Shown: positions 9,803-21,281, counted from the stretch's first letter. The stretch: 64,000 nucleotides of DNA from Arthrobacter sp. Bz4 (GCF_003075455.1 NZ_QDAE01000004.1:1-64000), one strand, 5' to 3'. Made by a program: numbers and translations. Notes: a model not told the origin generated them from the letters alone.

Positions 9803-11269
9803 CTAAAAGGCTGTGGAGGAGGAGTCATCCGATTCGAGGGCGCTATACCGCAGCCGGATGGACAGGGTGGCTCCGCCGCCGGAGGTCTCCTCCAACCGCA
9901 CAGAGCCGTCATGCTGGGCCACCAGGGCAGCAACAATCGCCAGCCCCAGGCCGGTGCCGCCGGTCTCGCGGTAGCGGGATGAGTCGGCGCGGTAGAACCG
10001 CTCGAAAACCCGCGCCGCGTCTTCCTCGGAGATACCCGGGCCGTGGTCCCTGACCTCGATCACCGAGTCCATCCGACCGTGGATCACCGGCGCCACACCA
10101 ATCGCGACTTCGATCGGGGTGCCATCGGGGGTGTACCGCAAAGCATTGGTCATGAGGTTGGCCACGACCTGACGGAGCCTGGCCTCGTCCCCAACGGTTG
10201 GTGCCGAATGCGCAGGACCGCCGTCCAGACCAATGACGGTGATTTCACGATCAGGGGCAATCGCACGGGCATCGAGCGCTGCATCGTTGCCGAGAATGAC
10301 CAGGTCCAGTGGTTCGGATTCCAGCGGGCGCTGTTCGTCGATCCTGGCGAGCGTCAGCAGGTCCTCAACCAGCTCACCCATCCGCTTGGCTTCACTTTCG
10401 ATCCGGCCCATCGCCGCCCGCACGTCGTCGTCGTTCTGCAGCGCTCCGTGCCGGTACAGTTCCGAGAACCCTCTGATAGTTACGAGCGGGGTGCGCAGTT
10501 CGTGGGACGCGTCAGCGACGAAACGACGCATCTTGCGTTCGGATTCCGTTCGGGCCGAGAACGCTGTCTCGATATGGGCGAGCATGGCGTTGAGTGAACG
10601 CGACAACCTCCCCACCTCAGTGGCCGGCCGTTCCACCTCGACGCGTCGGGAAAGGTCGCCGGCGGCGATCGCCGCAGCAGTCCGTTCCACCCGACCCAGT
10701 GGCCTGAACTGACGGGTCACGGCAACGAAGGCGATACCGCTGGCCACCATCGTCGCCCCGAGGCCGACGAAGAAGATGATCTGCCCGGCCTCCTCCAGTG
10801 ATTTGTTGACCGTAGCCAGGCTCGAAGCAATGGCCACGCTGCCCTGGCCGTTGCTCAGTGCATAGAGCTTCACCCGCCAACCGGGGCTGCCGGGAGCGCT
10901 CCCTGGCACCGTAAAGCCCTTCTGCTCCCGGGCGGACACTTCCTCGACCGGAATTTCGGGGATGACCGGGAAGTCCGCCGATTCCTCGGACAGGGTTCCC
11001 CTGAGCTTCTGGCCGTCCACGTCCCTGAGCTCGCCATAGAACCGTAGCAAGGTTCCATCGGTGGCACCGTCGGGAAGGATGTTTTGCGCCACGGCGTCGG
11101 CGTTGGCCCGGATATCCAGATCCATTTGCTCAATCAGGCTGCCGCGCAGCATCGAGACCGTGACAATGCCGGTAATCGCAACAGTGACCACCATGAGCAG
11201 AGTCATGGTGGCCACCAGTTGGGTGCGCAGCGATGCGGCTTTCCACCGATCAATCACGTGGGCCGGCAC
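9803..11269 (-). CDS. Two-component sensor histidine kinase
   Basis: The 488-residue membrane kinase has transmembrane helices at about residues 18-40 and 163-185. They flank a ~120-residue extracytoplasmic sensor region, followed by a HAMP linker (to ~240), a HisKA domain with phospho-acceptor His256 in the FVADASHELRTPL H-box, and a HATPase_c domain with N-box (NLMTNALRYTPDG), DHGPGI and GGTGLGLAIV boxes. It resembles the MprB/TcrY class. The GTG start directly abuts the stop of the upstream response regulator, so the pair is cotranscribed. The signal sensed is not evident. Confidence 0.92.
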   Translation of the reverse strand: MPAHVIDRWKAASLRTQLVATMTLLMVVTVAITGIVTVSMLRGSLIEQMDLDIRANADAVAQNILPDGATDGTLLRFYGELRDVDGQKLRGTLSEESADFPVIPEIPVEEVSAREQKGFTVPGSAPGSPGWRVKLYALSNGQGSVAIASSLATVNKSLEEAGQIIFFVGLGATMVASGIAFVAVTRQFRPLGRVERTAAAIAAGDLSRRVEVERPATEVGRLSRSLNAMLAHIETAFSARTESERKMRRFVADASHELRTPLVTIRGFSELYRHGALQNDDDVRAAMGRIESEAKRMGELVEDLLTLARIDEQRPLESEPLDLVILGNDAALDARAIAPDREITVIGLDGGPAHSAPTVGDEARLRQVVANLMTNALRYTPDGTPIEVAIGVAPVIHGRMDSVIEVRDHGPGISEEDAARVFERFYRADSSRYRETGGTGLGLAIVAALVAQHDGSVRLEETSGGGATLSIRLRYSALESDDSSSTAF

Positions 11270-11980
11270 CTACCGCTTGTCAGAGGTACGCAGCAGATAG
11301 CCGACGCCCCTCTTGGTCTGGATCAGGGCCACCGCGTCAGGGTTCTTGTCGATCTTGCGCCGCAGATAGGAGATGTAGGACTCGACAATCGAGGCATCCC
11401 CGTTGAAGTCGTACTCCCACACATGATCGAGGATCTGGGCCTTTGAGAGCACCCGGTTAGGGTTCATCATCAGGTAGCGCAGCAGCTTGAACTCGGTGGG
11501 GGAGAGATCGATGACCTCACCCGCCCGGCGTACCTCGTGGGCGTCGTCGTCGAGCTCCAGATCGTCCACGCGGATCACGGCGTCGTCATCGTCCATGGGC
11601 TGGGTGCGGCGGAGGACGGCACGGATCCGGGCCACCACCTCATCGAGGCTGAACGGTTTGGTGACGTAATCGTCGCCGCCCACGGTCAGCCCGGTGACCT
11701 TATCGTCGGTGTCGTCTCGAGCGGTGAGGAACACAACGGGGAAGTGCCGTCCGGCGGCACGAAGCCGGCGGGTCACTGTGAAACCATCCATGTCCGGCAA
11801 CATGACATCGAGTACTGCCAGGTCGGGGTTATGGGTCTCGGCAGCGGCCAGCGCTTCGCGGCCGTTGGCGGCAGCGACGACGTCGAAACCCGCGAAACGC
11901 AGGGAGGTGGAGAGGAGCTCACGAATGTTTGGCTCGTCATCCACTACGAGGAGTTTTGCTTCAGGTCCAGTCTTTTTCAC
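11270..11980 (-). CDS. OmpR-family response regulator
   Basis: The 236-residue cytosolic transcription factor has an N-terminal receiver domain with acidic pair Asp14/Asp15, phospho-acceptor Asp58 in VLDVMLPDMDGF and the switch lysine in DDYVTKPFS. A linker leads to a winged-helix DNA-binding domain (about residues 130-230, SPTEFKLLRYLMMNPNRVLS). I chose the GTG at 11980 because the protein then begins as its homologues do (VKKTGPEAKLLVVDDEP); a GTG at 12004 would add eight residues but lacks a ribosome binding site. The leader contains two mutually exclusive hairpins around GGAGG. It probably autoregulates with the adjacent kinase. Confidence 0.92.
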   Translation of the reverse strand: MKKTGPEAKLLVVDDEPNIRELLSTSLRFAGFDVVAAANGREALAAAETHNPDLAVLDVMLPDMDGFTVTRRLRAAGRHFPVVFLTARDDTDDKVTGLTVGGDDYVTKPFSLDEVVARIRAVLRRTQPMDDDDAVIRVDDLELDDDAHEVRRAGEVIDLSPTEFKLLRYLMMNPNRVLSKAQILDHVWEYDFNGDASIVESYISYLRRKIDKNPDAVALIQTKRGVGYLLRTSDKR

Positions 11981-11985
11981 AGTTC

Positions 11986-12010
11986 CCAGTATCCTCCCAG
12001 ACACTGGGAG
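11986..12010 (-). promoter_or_regulatory. Leader inverted repeats covering the response-regulator ribosome binding site
   Basis: On the minus strand, CTCCCAG, three bases and CTGGGAG form a 7-bp perfect stem whose 3' arm contains the GGAGG sequence. The same 5' bases (TCCCAGT) can instead pair with a downstream ACTGGGA, leaving GGAGG in the loop. It may act in DNA as an operator or in RNA as a switch; neither is proven. Confidence 0.35.
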
Positions 12011-12043
12011 TTGTCTGGATAGTGCGTGAAAGCTTCCCGTATG

Positions 12044-13687
12044 TCAGCCCTGAGGAATGTCCGCGGCGTCCATGATCCGGTAGGCATAGCCCTGCTCGGC
12101 CAGGAACCGTTGCCGTTTTGCGGCGAAGTCCTGGTCAATCGTGTCCCGCGCGACCACGGTGTAGAACCTTGCGGCCCGACCATCGGCCTTGGGGCGCAGC
12201 AGGCGACCCAGTCGTTGAGCTTCCTCCTGCCGGGATCCAAAGGACCCGGACACCTGGATGGCGACCGAGGCCTCGGGGAGGTCGATGGAAAAGTTGGCTA
12301 CCTTCGACACCACAAGAGTGTGGATTTCCCCGTTGCGGAACTCGCCAAACAGCCGCTGCCGTTCCTTCACGGAAGTGTCCCCCTTGATCACCGGGGCATT
12401 CAGGCGCTCGCCGAGCTCGTCCAACTGGTCGATGTACTGGCCGATCACCAGCAGCTGCTCGCCCTGGTGCGAGGCGACCAGCTTTTCGACCACGCCGCTC
12501 TTGGTCTCCGACGTGGCGCACAGGCGGTACTTGTCGCCGTCCTCGGCCATCGCGTAGGCAACCCGCTCGTCGCGCGGCAGATCCACTCGCACCTCCACAC
12601 AGTCGGCCGGCGCGATGTAGCCCTGCGCCTCGATGTCCTTCCAGGGGGCGTCATAGCGTTTGGGGCCGATGAGGGAGAACACTTCGCCCTCCCGGCCATC
12701 CTCCCTGACCAGGGTCGCGGTCAGGCCGAGTCGGCGTCGTGCCTGCAGATCGGCTGTCATGCGGAAGATTGGGGCAGGCAACAGGTGCACCTCGTCATAG
12801 ACGATCAGCCCCCAGTCATTCGCGTCGAGGAGTTCGAGGTGCGGGTAGAGTCCACCCCGCCGCAACGTCAGCACCTGATAGGTGGCTATGGTGACCGGCC
12901 GAATCTCCTTGACCGCGCCCGAGTACTCACCGATCTCGTCCTCGGTCAGGGACGTGCGCTTCAGCAGCTCATCCTTCCACTGGCGGGCGGAGACGGTGTT
13001 GGTGACCAGGATCAACGTGGTGGTCTGGGAGGTCGCCATCGCTGCAGCGCCCACCAGGGTTTTGCCCGCACCGCAGGGGAGTACGACGACGCCCGAGCCG
13101 CCCGACCAGAAGTTTTCCATGGCCAGCTTCTGATAGGGGCGCAGCGTCCACCCGTCCTCGAGCAGGGCGATGGGGTGGGGTTTGCCATCCACATAGCCGG
13201 CAAAGTCCTCCGCCGGCCAGCCCAGCTTCAGAAGCAACTGTTTGAGCTGACCGCGCTGGGAGGAGTGCACCACCACCGTTTCTCCGTCGATACGCGGGCC
13301 CAGCAGGGGCTGGATCTTCTTGGCGTGCAGCACCTCTTCAAGGACCGGGTAGTCGTTGGTGCGCAGGACCAGCCCATGCTGGTCGTCCTTCTCAAGGCGG
13401 AGCCGTCCGTACCGTGACATGGTCTCTTCAATGTCCACCAGCAGTGCGTGGGGTACCGGGAACCGTGAGTATTTCAGCAGGGTGTCGAGGACATGCTCGG
13501 CGTCGAGCCCTGCCGCACGGGCATTCCACAGCCCGAGCGGAGTCAGCCGATAGCTGTGGACGTGTTCAGGGGCGCGTTCCAGCTCAGCGAACGCCGCGAT
13601 CGCGTGCCGTGCTTCGGTGGATTGTTCGTGGTCCACCTCAAGCAGGATGGTTTTGTCGCTTTGGACGATCAGCGGGCCGTCAGGCAT
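12044..13687 (-). CDS. XPB/Ssl2-type DNA repair helicase
   Basis: The 547-residue superfamily-2 DNA helicase has an N-terminal helicase_C_3/XPB-type domain (about residues 1-120), followed by the motor core. Walker A is PCGAGKT with Lys209, the Walker B/DEVH box is at 298-301, motif III is GLTAT, and the C-terminal helicase domain ends with the QRLGRLLRPK arginine-finger motif. It corresponds to the actinobacterial XPB (mycobacterial Rv0861c type), a 3'-5' helicase. It overlaps the upstream helicase-associated gene by eight bases, and the same gene order occurs in mycobacteria, suggesting that the two products act together. Confidence 0.92.
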   Translation of the reverse strand: MPDGPLIVQSDKTILLEVDHEQSTEARHAIAAFAELERAPEHVHSYRLTPLGLWNARAAGLDAEHVLDTLLKYSRFPVPHALLVDIEETMSRYGRLRLEKDDQHGLVLRTNDYPVLEEVLHAKKIQPLLGPRIDGETVVVHSSQRGQLKQLLLKLGWPAEDFAGYVDGKPHPIALLEDGWTLRPYQKLAMENFWSGGSGVVVLPCGAGKTLVGAAAMATSQTTTLILVTNTVSARQWKDELLKRTSLTEDEIGEYSGAVKEIRPVTIATYQVLTLRRGGLYPHLELLDANDWGLIVYDEVHLLPAPIFRMTADLQARRRLGLTATLVREDGREGEVFSLIGPKRYDAPWKDIEAQGYIAPADCVEVRVDLPRDERVAYAMAEDGDKYRLCATSETKSGVVEKLVASHQGEQLLVIGQYIDQLDELGERLNAPVIKGDTSVKERQRLFGEFRNGEIHTLVVSKVANFSIDLPEASVAIQVSGSFGSRQEEAQRLGRLLRPKADGRAARFYTVVARDTIDQDFAAKRQRFLAEQGYAYRIMDAADIPQG

Positions 13688-16130
13688 CAGTTACTGCCCC
13701 TTCATCGATGGAAAGTAGTTCAACGTCCATGATCCGGTGGATCGAGACGACTTTTTCGACCTCGTTGGCCGGGTCAATGACCCGGACCCTGCCGCCGGAT
13801 ACTGATAGTGGAACAAGGACCTGCCGGGTGGAATTCCCCTGGCTGTCGGCGAACCCGAGCCGGACCGGGCGTCGCAGCCGGATTGCCTTGCGGAGGGTCT
13901 CGAGCCCCAGCAGGGTGTCACTCTCAGTGGTCGACATTCCGTCCGCAGGCGCCACCCCGGCACCGCGAAGTACTGCCACCTGGTTGGCGATGTCCTCCGA
14001 TGAGAGGGTCCAGGGGTTCAACGTCACCCGCGACGACGCCGCCGTCACGCTTCCCGGCCCGCCTGCGGGGCCGGACCGTCCGGGACTGGATGGCACAGCC
14101 AAGCCCTCGAGGGCGGGGGCGTACCCGAGGTCACGCAGGACCGCCGCGAGCTCCGGCCCGGACGCCTGGGAAATCACGACTGTCGGCGCGAGCTGCACCA
14201 GGCCAAGTGCTGCGGCCCGGGGATCGGTCAGGAGGGCTGAAAGCGCCGCATCATCGTCGCTGCGAACATAGCTGCTGGCCCTGCCCACCCGGAGGCGGCC
14301 GTATCTCGACGCGGTGTCGTCGACCAGGTACTTCAACGGCTGTGGAACGTCGGTGGCCGAATGGCGTGCCAGGAACGACAGAATCGTCGAGGCATCCTGG
14401 CCGTCGTCGAATGCGCGGCGCAGCGACTCCGCCGAGAACCGGTAGATGCTGGCTGGCCCCTGGCCCTCGGGGGTGGAGAGGAGGGCCAACTCGGTGGCGA
14501 CCTCGGGCTCGAGATATCCGGGGGCAACAGCGGTCAGGTCTGCCTGCAACATGAAGTGCCGCAGCGGGGCGGGCAGGGCGCCGCGCAGGACGGCGGCGGC
14601 GTCGTCGTGCCTGCCGGCTGCGGTCAGGGAGCCTAGCTCAGTCAATGCGCCGGACCCCATCAGGCCAAGGCGGGACGCCTCCGTGAGCATGCCCGGAACC
14701 AGCCGGGCAAAGCGCCGCTGCAGGCGCGGCTGGCTCCACGTAAGCCACTCGACGACGTCGCGGGTCTGCAATACGGCCGACATGGCGCCGTCAATAGGGT
14801 GCCCGCTGGCGTCGTCGCTGAGGGCAGCCAGCGCCGCCAGCATCCGGGACCGGATGTGGGGGGCGTCGGGTCGGCCGGCCTCGGCCGCCAAAGCGTTCAC
14901 CGTGGCACCGGCGGTGAGCTGGGTTCCTACCAACGACGGCGCGCGTTGCGCATCCAGCCACGTGGTCGCCAGACGGTGCCACTGCTCCACCCGGTCCTGC
15001 GCCAGCCAGAGAGTGCCTGGTTCAATGCGCCAACGGGAGGTGTCGACGTCGAGTACCAGCAGGCCGGCGAGGGCCGCGAGCTCCACCAGCCAGGCAGCCT
15101 GCTCGGTGTCGACCCGCAGGGCATCGGCGAGCCGCCGGATTTCCCGGACGCCCACCCCGCCGGACCGCAACGTGGTGATCGGGGAAACCTCGACGGCTGC
15201 GACGAGGTCGGTGACCAGACGGAGGGTTTCGGCGACCGCGCTGTGCGCGGCGTTATCCCGCAGACTGTTCCGGATGGTTCGAAGCTCGGGAACCGGGGGG
15301 TCACAGCGCAGCTGCTCGATGATGGAATGACCACGCGCGGCCCGTCCCACGGCGCGGGGGAGCTCAACATGGCTCGCATCCAGGCGGGCGAGGAGCCCGT
15401 GGGTGAGTAACCACTGAATCGGTGAACCCGGGTCCTCAGCGCTCACCGGGGACGCACCGACCGCCGAGACACTGAATTTGCCGAGCAGGTCACTGGTGCG
15501 TTCGGGTGCCAGGGACAGCAGGGCCTCCCAGCCGGCGGGAGTCGAAACGACGTCGTGGAGGACCTCGGCTGCGGCGTCGGCTGTGGTGGCCTCGCCGATC
15601 TCCAGCCCGAGTTCGCGGAGCCGGTCGACGCCGACGGGCAGCTGTTTGGCGTACCCGGGGAGAAGCCGGACCAGCTGGGTGATCTCCCGGCCCAGCCCGG
15701 CAGGGTAGGGGCCCAGGGCCTCGGTCAGGGAGGCAACGGGAAGGTAGAACCGGCGGTTCTGGTCGGCGGCCGGGGCCTCCGGCGGGGCCGGGGCGCGGCG
15801 GAGCAGAGCGAGCGCATGTAAATGGGCCAGGAATCCGTCCAGGACCTTCACGGTCGACCCCTTGATGTCCGACCGGAGCCAGGCCGCGGTGGTGCTTTGC
15901 CCGGTGTCACCATGAGTTGAAAGCTGCACGGCAGTGAGCACGTCCAGCTGGGGTTCGCTCAGGTTTTCCAGCGCCCGCTGGACGCTGACCCGGGTGGAAG
16001 CGCGGGCGGCGAGGGCGGCGAAATCGGGGACCGGTGGGAGAACGAGGTCCGGGCGCGCTGTGAGAAGGTCACGGAGCCGTGCGTCGCTGCGTGCAGCCAA
16101 ATCGGTGGCCAGATCGCGGATAGCGGACAT
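13680..16130 (-). CDS. Helicase-associated (helicase_C_3) protein, XPB partner
   Basis: The 816-residue protein is encoded just upstream of the XPB helicase and overlaps it. The N-terminal ~400 residues are Leu/Ala-rich helices, including a winged-helix-like segment (about 310-370). The C-terminal region contains a helicase_C_3/XPB N-terminal-type domain (about 540-680, DTASRYGRLRVGRASSYV) and ends in a WYL-like beta segment (RLRRPVRLGFADSQGNSTRQVLVP). It has no Walker motifs, so it is not itself a helicase. Mycobacterial Rv0862c has the same neighbourhood. The function is inferred as an accessory factor of XPB. No ribosome binding site is visible at the ATG, which may be leaderless. Confidence 0.8.
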   Translation of the reverse strand: MSAIRDLATDLAARSDARLRDLLTARPDLVLPPVPDFAALAARASTRVSVQRALENLSEPQLDVLTAVQLSTHGDTGQSTTAAWLRSDIKGSTVKVLDGFLAHLHALALLRRAPAPPEAPAADQNRRFYLPVASLTEALGPYPAGLGREITQLVRLLPGYAKQLPVGVDRLRELGLEIGEATTADAAAEVLHDVVSTPAGWEALLSLAPERTSDLLGKFSVSAVGASPVSAEDPGSPIQWLLTHGLLARLDASHVELPRAVGRAARGHSIIEQLRCDPPVPELRTIRNSLRDNAAHSAVAETLRLVTDLVAAVEVSPITTLRSGGVGVREIRRLADALRVDTEQAAWLVELAALAGLLVLDVDTSRWRIEPGTLWLAQDRVEQWHRLATTWLDAQRAPSLVGTQLTAGATVNALAAEAGRPDAPHIRSRMLAALAALSDDASGHPIDGAMSAVLQTRDVVEWLTWSQPRLQRRFARLVPGMLTEASRLGLMGSGALTELGSLTAAGRHDDAAAVLRGALPAPLRHFMLQADLTAVAPGYLEPEVATELALLSTPEGQGPASIYRFSAESLRRAFDDGQDASTILSFLARHSATDVPQPLKYLVDDTASRYGRLRVGRASSYVRSDDDAALSALLTDPRAAALGLVQLAPTVVISQASGPELAAVLRDLGYAPALEGLAVPSSPGRSGPAGGPGSVTAASSRVTLNPWTLSSEDIANQVAVLRGAGVAPADGMSTTESDTLLGLETLRKAIRLRRPVRLGFADSQGNSTRQVLVPLSVSGGRVRVIDPANEVEKVVSIHRIMDVELLSIDEGAVTDA

Positions 16131-16205
16131 TATGACAACGTTACCCCGTTTGCCTGTGCTCGCCCCGCCCGATCGCCCGGTGGGAGCCCGCGGCAGGAGC
16201 TGGAG

Positions 16206-16487
16206 TCAGGCCCGCCTGCGGGTCCGAATTCCCGAGATCACCATGAGGATCATGAGGATAAAGGCCACCGGAAGGCAGATGTAGGCTCCGGCAACAAAGC
16301 CTGGCCACACGGTGCCCTGGAAAAAGGCAGTGATCAGCACGGCAGTAAGCGAAAGCAAGCCGATGATCGCCAGGGCCACGGCTGTCACCATCAGGATCAG
16401 GCGCGGCAGGTTCCGCTCCGGAGTGCTGGATCCGTGGTCTGGAAGGGGGCGGGGTGAGGTATTTGCCATAACGCTAACAGCGTACAA
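16206..16487 (-). CDS. Small two-helix membrane protein, unknown function
   Basis: The 93-residue protein has two predicted transmembrane helices (about residues 29-52 and 63-85) and a basic C-terminus (RTRRRA). The chosen TTG start at 16487 has an AAAGGGG ribosome binding site six bases upstream; an ATG at 16469 would shorten it by six residues. It precedes the XPB operon by about 75 bp on the same strand and could be its first gene. No family is recognised. Confidence 0.65.
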   Translation of the reverse strand: MYAVSVMANTSPRPLPDHGSSTPERNLPRLILMVTAVALAIIGLLSLTAVLITAFFQGTVWPGFVAGAYICLPVAFILMILMVISGIRTRRRA

Positions 16488-16656
16488 GGTGTGCCCCTTT
16501 CATGAAGCACACTGGTAGAGAGGATATTCTGGAAGGCAGAGACTTTCCCGACGAGACGCTGGCCCCGCCGCAAGGACATGGGCACCAGATCCTTTTCCAA
16601 GGATCGGCACGGTCACAGCAGTGTCCGACGCAGCACCTACAGAACGAGGTAACGAC

Positions 16657-17040
16657 GTGCCTATTGGCAAGGTCAAGTGGTTTGACGCTGAAAAGGGTTT
16701 TGGTTTCCTGGCTACCGACGACGGCCAGGAGGTCTTCCTTCATGCCTCGGCGCTACCCGCAGGAGTGACCGAGGTGAAGGTGGGCACCAAACTGGAGTTC
16801 GGCGTCGCCGACGGCCGCAAGGGACTTCAGGCGCTCTCCGCCCGCATCCTCGAGGCGCCGGCCTCGGTTGCGAAGGCAACACGTAAAAGCGCCGATGATA
16901 TGGCCGTGATCACCGAGGACCTCATCAAGTTGCTCGACGACGTCTCCAATGGGCTGCGCCGTGGCCGGTACCCCGACAAGTCGCACGCCGGCAAGGTCGC
17001 AGCGGTCCTCCGCGCGGTCGCGGACGATCTGGACGCGTAG
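16657..17040 (+). CDS. cspB: Cold shock protein with C-terminal extension (CspB type)
   Basis: The 127-residue nucleic-acid chaperone has a cold-shock domain in residues 1-67, with RNP1 as KGFGFLA and RNP2 as VFLHASAL. A helical extension of about 55 residues ends RKGRYPDK-like (RRGRYPDKSHAGKVAAVLRA), as in the longer mycobacterial CspB (Rv0871). The GTG start at 16657 follows GAGG by eight bases; an upstream GTG at 16621 would add 12 residues of unconserved sequence. It is followed nine bases later by the DUF3027 gene, suggesting an operon. Confidence 0.9.
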   Translation: MPIGKVKWFDAEKGFGFLATDDGQEVFLHASALPAGVTEVKVGTKLEFGVADGRKGLQALSARILEAPASVAKATRKSADDMAVITEDLIKLLDDVSNGLRRGRYPDKSHAGKVAAVLRAVADDLDA

Positions 17041-17048
17041 GCCAGATC

Positions 17049-17510
17049 GTGGATTCAGACCTGGAAATCGTCGCTCATTCAGCGGACGTCGCTGACCCGG
17101 CGATCGCGGAGGCGGCCGACGACGCAGTGGTTCCGCCGAAACGTCGTGCACCCCGGAAACCGTCCAAGCCCGACGCTCTATTGGCAGATGCTGTGGAATT
17201 CGCGCGAAACGGTGTGAACGAGATTGCCGAGCAGGGGCAGGTCGGCACCCATGTGGGCGCCTATCCCGACGCCGAACGGGTGGTGACCCACCGGTTCGAA
17301 GCCCACCTGCCCGGCTACGGCGGCTGGCACTGGTTTGCCACCCTGGCCCGGGTACCCCGCGGTAAGGAACCGACGATCTCCGAGGTTGGCCTGCTGCCGT
17401 CCGAGACGTCATTGCTGTCCCCACCCTGGATTCCCTGGGCCGAGCGGGTACGCCCCGAGGACTCCGCCAAGGACGAATCAGTTTCCCCTGACGCTGCTGG
17501 AGGAGAATAA
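17049..17510 (+). CDS. DUF3027 family protein
   Basis: The 153-residue protein carries the actinobacterial DUF3027 core: KPDALLADAVEFARNGVNEIAE, then a long conserved block (HRFEAHLPGYGGWHWFATLA, EVGLLPSE, PPWIPWAERVRPED). The first ~40 residues are acidic and low complexity. It follows the cold shock gene by eight bases. The GTG start has no clear ribosome binding site, consistent with translation coupled to cspB. The biochemical function is not known. Some members of the family are longer at the C-terminus. Confidence 0.8.
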   Translation: MDSDLEIVAHSADVADPAIAEAADDAVVPPKRRAPRKPSKPDALLADAVEFARNGVNEIAEQGQVGTHVGAYPDAERVVTHRFEAHLPGYGGWHWFATLARVPRGKEPTISEVGLLPSETSLLSPPWIPWAERVRPEDSAKDESVSPDAAGGE

Positions 17511-17558
17511 GCAGTTGACTCACGGTAGTTGCGGACGAGGCCGAGCGGAACTCACCTG

Positions 17559-18836
17559 ATGGGGATGTTCCGCTCGCTGCATATCCATAACTACCGGGTC
17601 TGGTTTTTCGGAGCACTGGTCTCCAACATCGGCACCTGGATGCAACGCACCGCCCAGGACTGGCTGGTGTATGACATCCTCACCGATCAGGATGCAGCAG
17701 CCATGGGCATTGTCATGGCGCTCCAGCTCGGCCCCCAACTGCTCGTCGCCCCCTGGGCAGGTCTGATCGCAGACTCGGTGGACCGGCGGAAACTACTGAT
17801 TATCACCCAGCTCTCGATGGCGGCACTCGGCGTCGGACTCGGGCTGATGGTGGTGCTCGGGGTGGCCGAACTCTGGCATGTGTACGCCTTTGCCCTCGCC
17901 CTCGGATTCGTTTCCGCGGTCGACGCGCCAGCACGGCAGACATTCGTCTCCGAATTGGTCAGGGACGACTATCTCCCCAACGCAGTCGCTTTGAATAGCG
18001 CCTCTTTCAACGGTGCGCGGATGGTTGGCCCAGCGGTGGCGGGTCTGCTCACCGTGGCGGTGGGCCCCGGCTGGGTATTTATGATCAACGCGCTCACGTT
18101 CGGCGCCATGATCTTTGTGCTGATGACCATCAGACGGTCCGAGTTGCGAGTCCTGGAGAAGTCTCCGCCGGGCAAGGGCCGGATTCGGGAGGGCTTCAGA
18201 TATGTGCGTAACCGGCCCGACCTGATGATGGTGATGCTCGCGATCTTCATCGTCGGCACCTTTGGACTCAACTTTGCCGTCTACATCGCGGCGATGGCAC
18301 GCACCGAGTTCAACAGTGGCGCCGGAGTGTTCGGCGTGCTGTCATCGGTGATGGCCGTCGGCTCGGTAGCGGGCGCTCTGCTCTCGGCCCGCCGCAGCAA
18401 ACCGAGGCTCCGGTTCATTTACGGGGCGGCAGCAGCTTTCGGGGTCGCCTGTGCCGCAGCAGCGCTGGCCCCCACGGTCTGGCTGTTCGGTCTCACCCTG
18501 ATCCCGGTGGGCCTGTTCGCGCTGACACTCATGACCAGTGCCAATGCGTACGTCCAGACCACCACCGAGCAGGTGATGCGCGGCAGGGTCATGGCGCTGT
18601 ATTTCGCCATTTTCCTCGGCGGCACACCGCTCGGCGCACCAATCGTCGGCCTGGTCTCCAACACTTTTGGTCCACGGTGGAGCCTCGCCGTCGCCGCAGC
18701 GGCCGGCATCATTGCGGCGCTGGCTGGAATGATCTGGGCCTGGCGGGCCCACCATCTACGGCTTCGCTACGATCCGGCCCCACGGCGTCGGCTGCGGATT
18801 GAAACTGACTTCGGGAAACCTCTCACCGATCCCTAA
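17559..18836 (+). CDS. Major facilitator superfamily exporter (MFS_3/EntS-like)
   Basis: The ~425-residue protein has about 12 transmembrane helices. The start MGMFRSLHIHNYRVWFFGALVSN and the SNIGTWMQRTAQDWLV segment are hallmarks of the MFS_3 (DUF894/EntS-like) exporters. The loop 2-3 motif appears as GLIADSVDRRKLL. Members are implicated in siderophore or drug efflux, but the substrate here is unknown. The start could be ATG 17559 or ATG 17565. It follows DUF3027 closely and ends in a hairpin that includes its stop codon. Confidence 0.85.
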   Translation: MGMFRSLHIHNYRVWFFGALVSNIGTWMQRTAQDWLVYDILTDQDAAAMGIVMALQLGPQLLVAPWAGLIADSVDRRKLLIITQLSMAALGVGLGLMVVLGVAELWHVYAFALALGFVSAVDAPARQTFVSELVRDDYLPNAVALNSASFNGARMVGPAVAGLLTVAVGPGWVFMINALTFGAMIFVLMTIRRSELRVLEKSPPGKGRIREGFRYVRNRPDLMMVMLAIFIVGTFGLNFAVYIAAMARTEFNSGAGVFGVLSSVMAVGSVAGALLSARRSKPRLRFIYGAAAAFGVACAAAALAPTVWLFGLTLIPVGLFALTLMTSANAYVQTTTEQVMRGRVMALYFAIFLGGTPLGAPIVGLVSNTFGPRWSLAVAAAAGIIAALAGMIWAWRAHHLRLRYDPAPRRRLRIETDFGKPLTDP

Positions 18837-18872
18837 GATCCCTGCCAGCCACAGGCTTTTGGGATCTTAGGG
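18831..18872. terminator. Perfect 12-bp stem terminator between convergent genes
   Basis: CCCTAAGATCCC at 18831-18842 pairs perfectly with GGGATCTTAGGG at 18861-18872 across an 18-base loop. It contains the stop codon of the MFS gene and lies 11 bp from the serC stop. It can work in both directions. Confidence 0.75.
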
Positions 18873-18883
18873 GCGGCGGAGGG

Positions 18884-20967
<2,084 letters not shown>

Positions 20968-21109
20968 CCCTCCACGGCACAATATTGCCGCAAGTTATCC
21001 ACAGGAAAAGATAACGAACGTATCTCTTTTGCTTATGGTCGTGGATGATGGAAAGCTGACGTTGATACATCAGCGTTATCTAAACCGCACGCCTGACCCT
21101 GTCAGCGGA

Positions 21110-21268
21110 TTTGGATGCTGAGACCCGTGACAGGGGCGGAGGACCCATCAGACGGCGGCTGATAAGCCGCCTTGGGGTGAAGTCCGGACGCGGTGCTGCT
21201 TCGGCGGACCGGTCAGGGCCGAGTTTCTTCCCGAACTCGAATCCGACAGCTAACTTCGCAGGCATATA
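21110..21268 (+). promoter_or_regulatory. c-di-AMP riboswitch (ydaO-yuaA type), copy 1
   Basis: The leader of the M23 hydrolase shows the conserved blocks of this riboswitch class. GGGGCGGAGGACCC occurs near 21135, TTGGGGTGAAGTCC near 21172, and the hallmark GAATCCGACAGCTAACTTCG with GCAGGCA ends at 21265. It lies about 15 bases ahead of the TTG start. In actinobacteria this riboswitch turns down cell-wall hydrolase genes when c-di-AMP is high. Boundaries are approximate. Confidence 0.88.
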
Positions 21269-21281
21269 CGAAAGGGACCCT

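Noticed and set aside
12026-13417. Long plus-strand open frame of 463 codons opposite the XPB helicase
   Set aside because: It is an antisense shadow in a GC-rich gene; it has no domain features or ribosome binding site, and the minus-strand helicase has all motifs.
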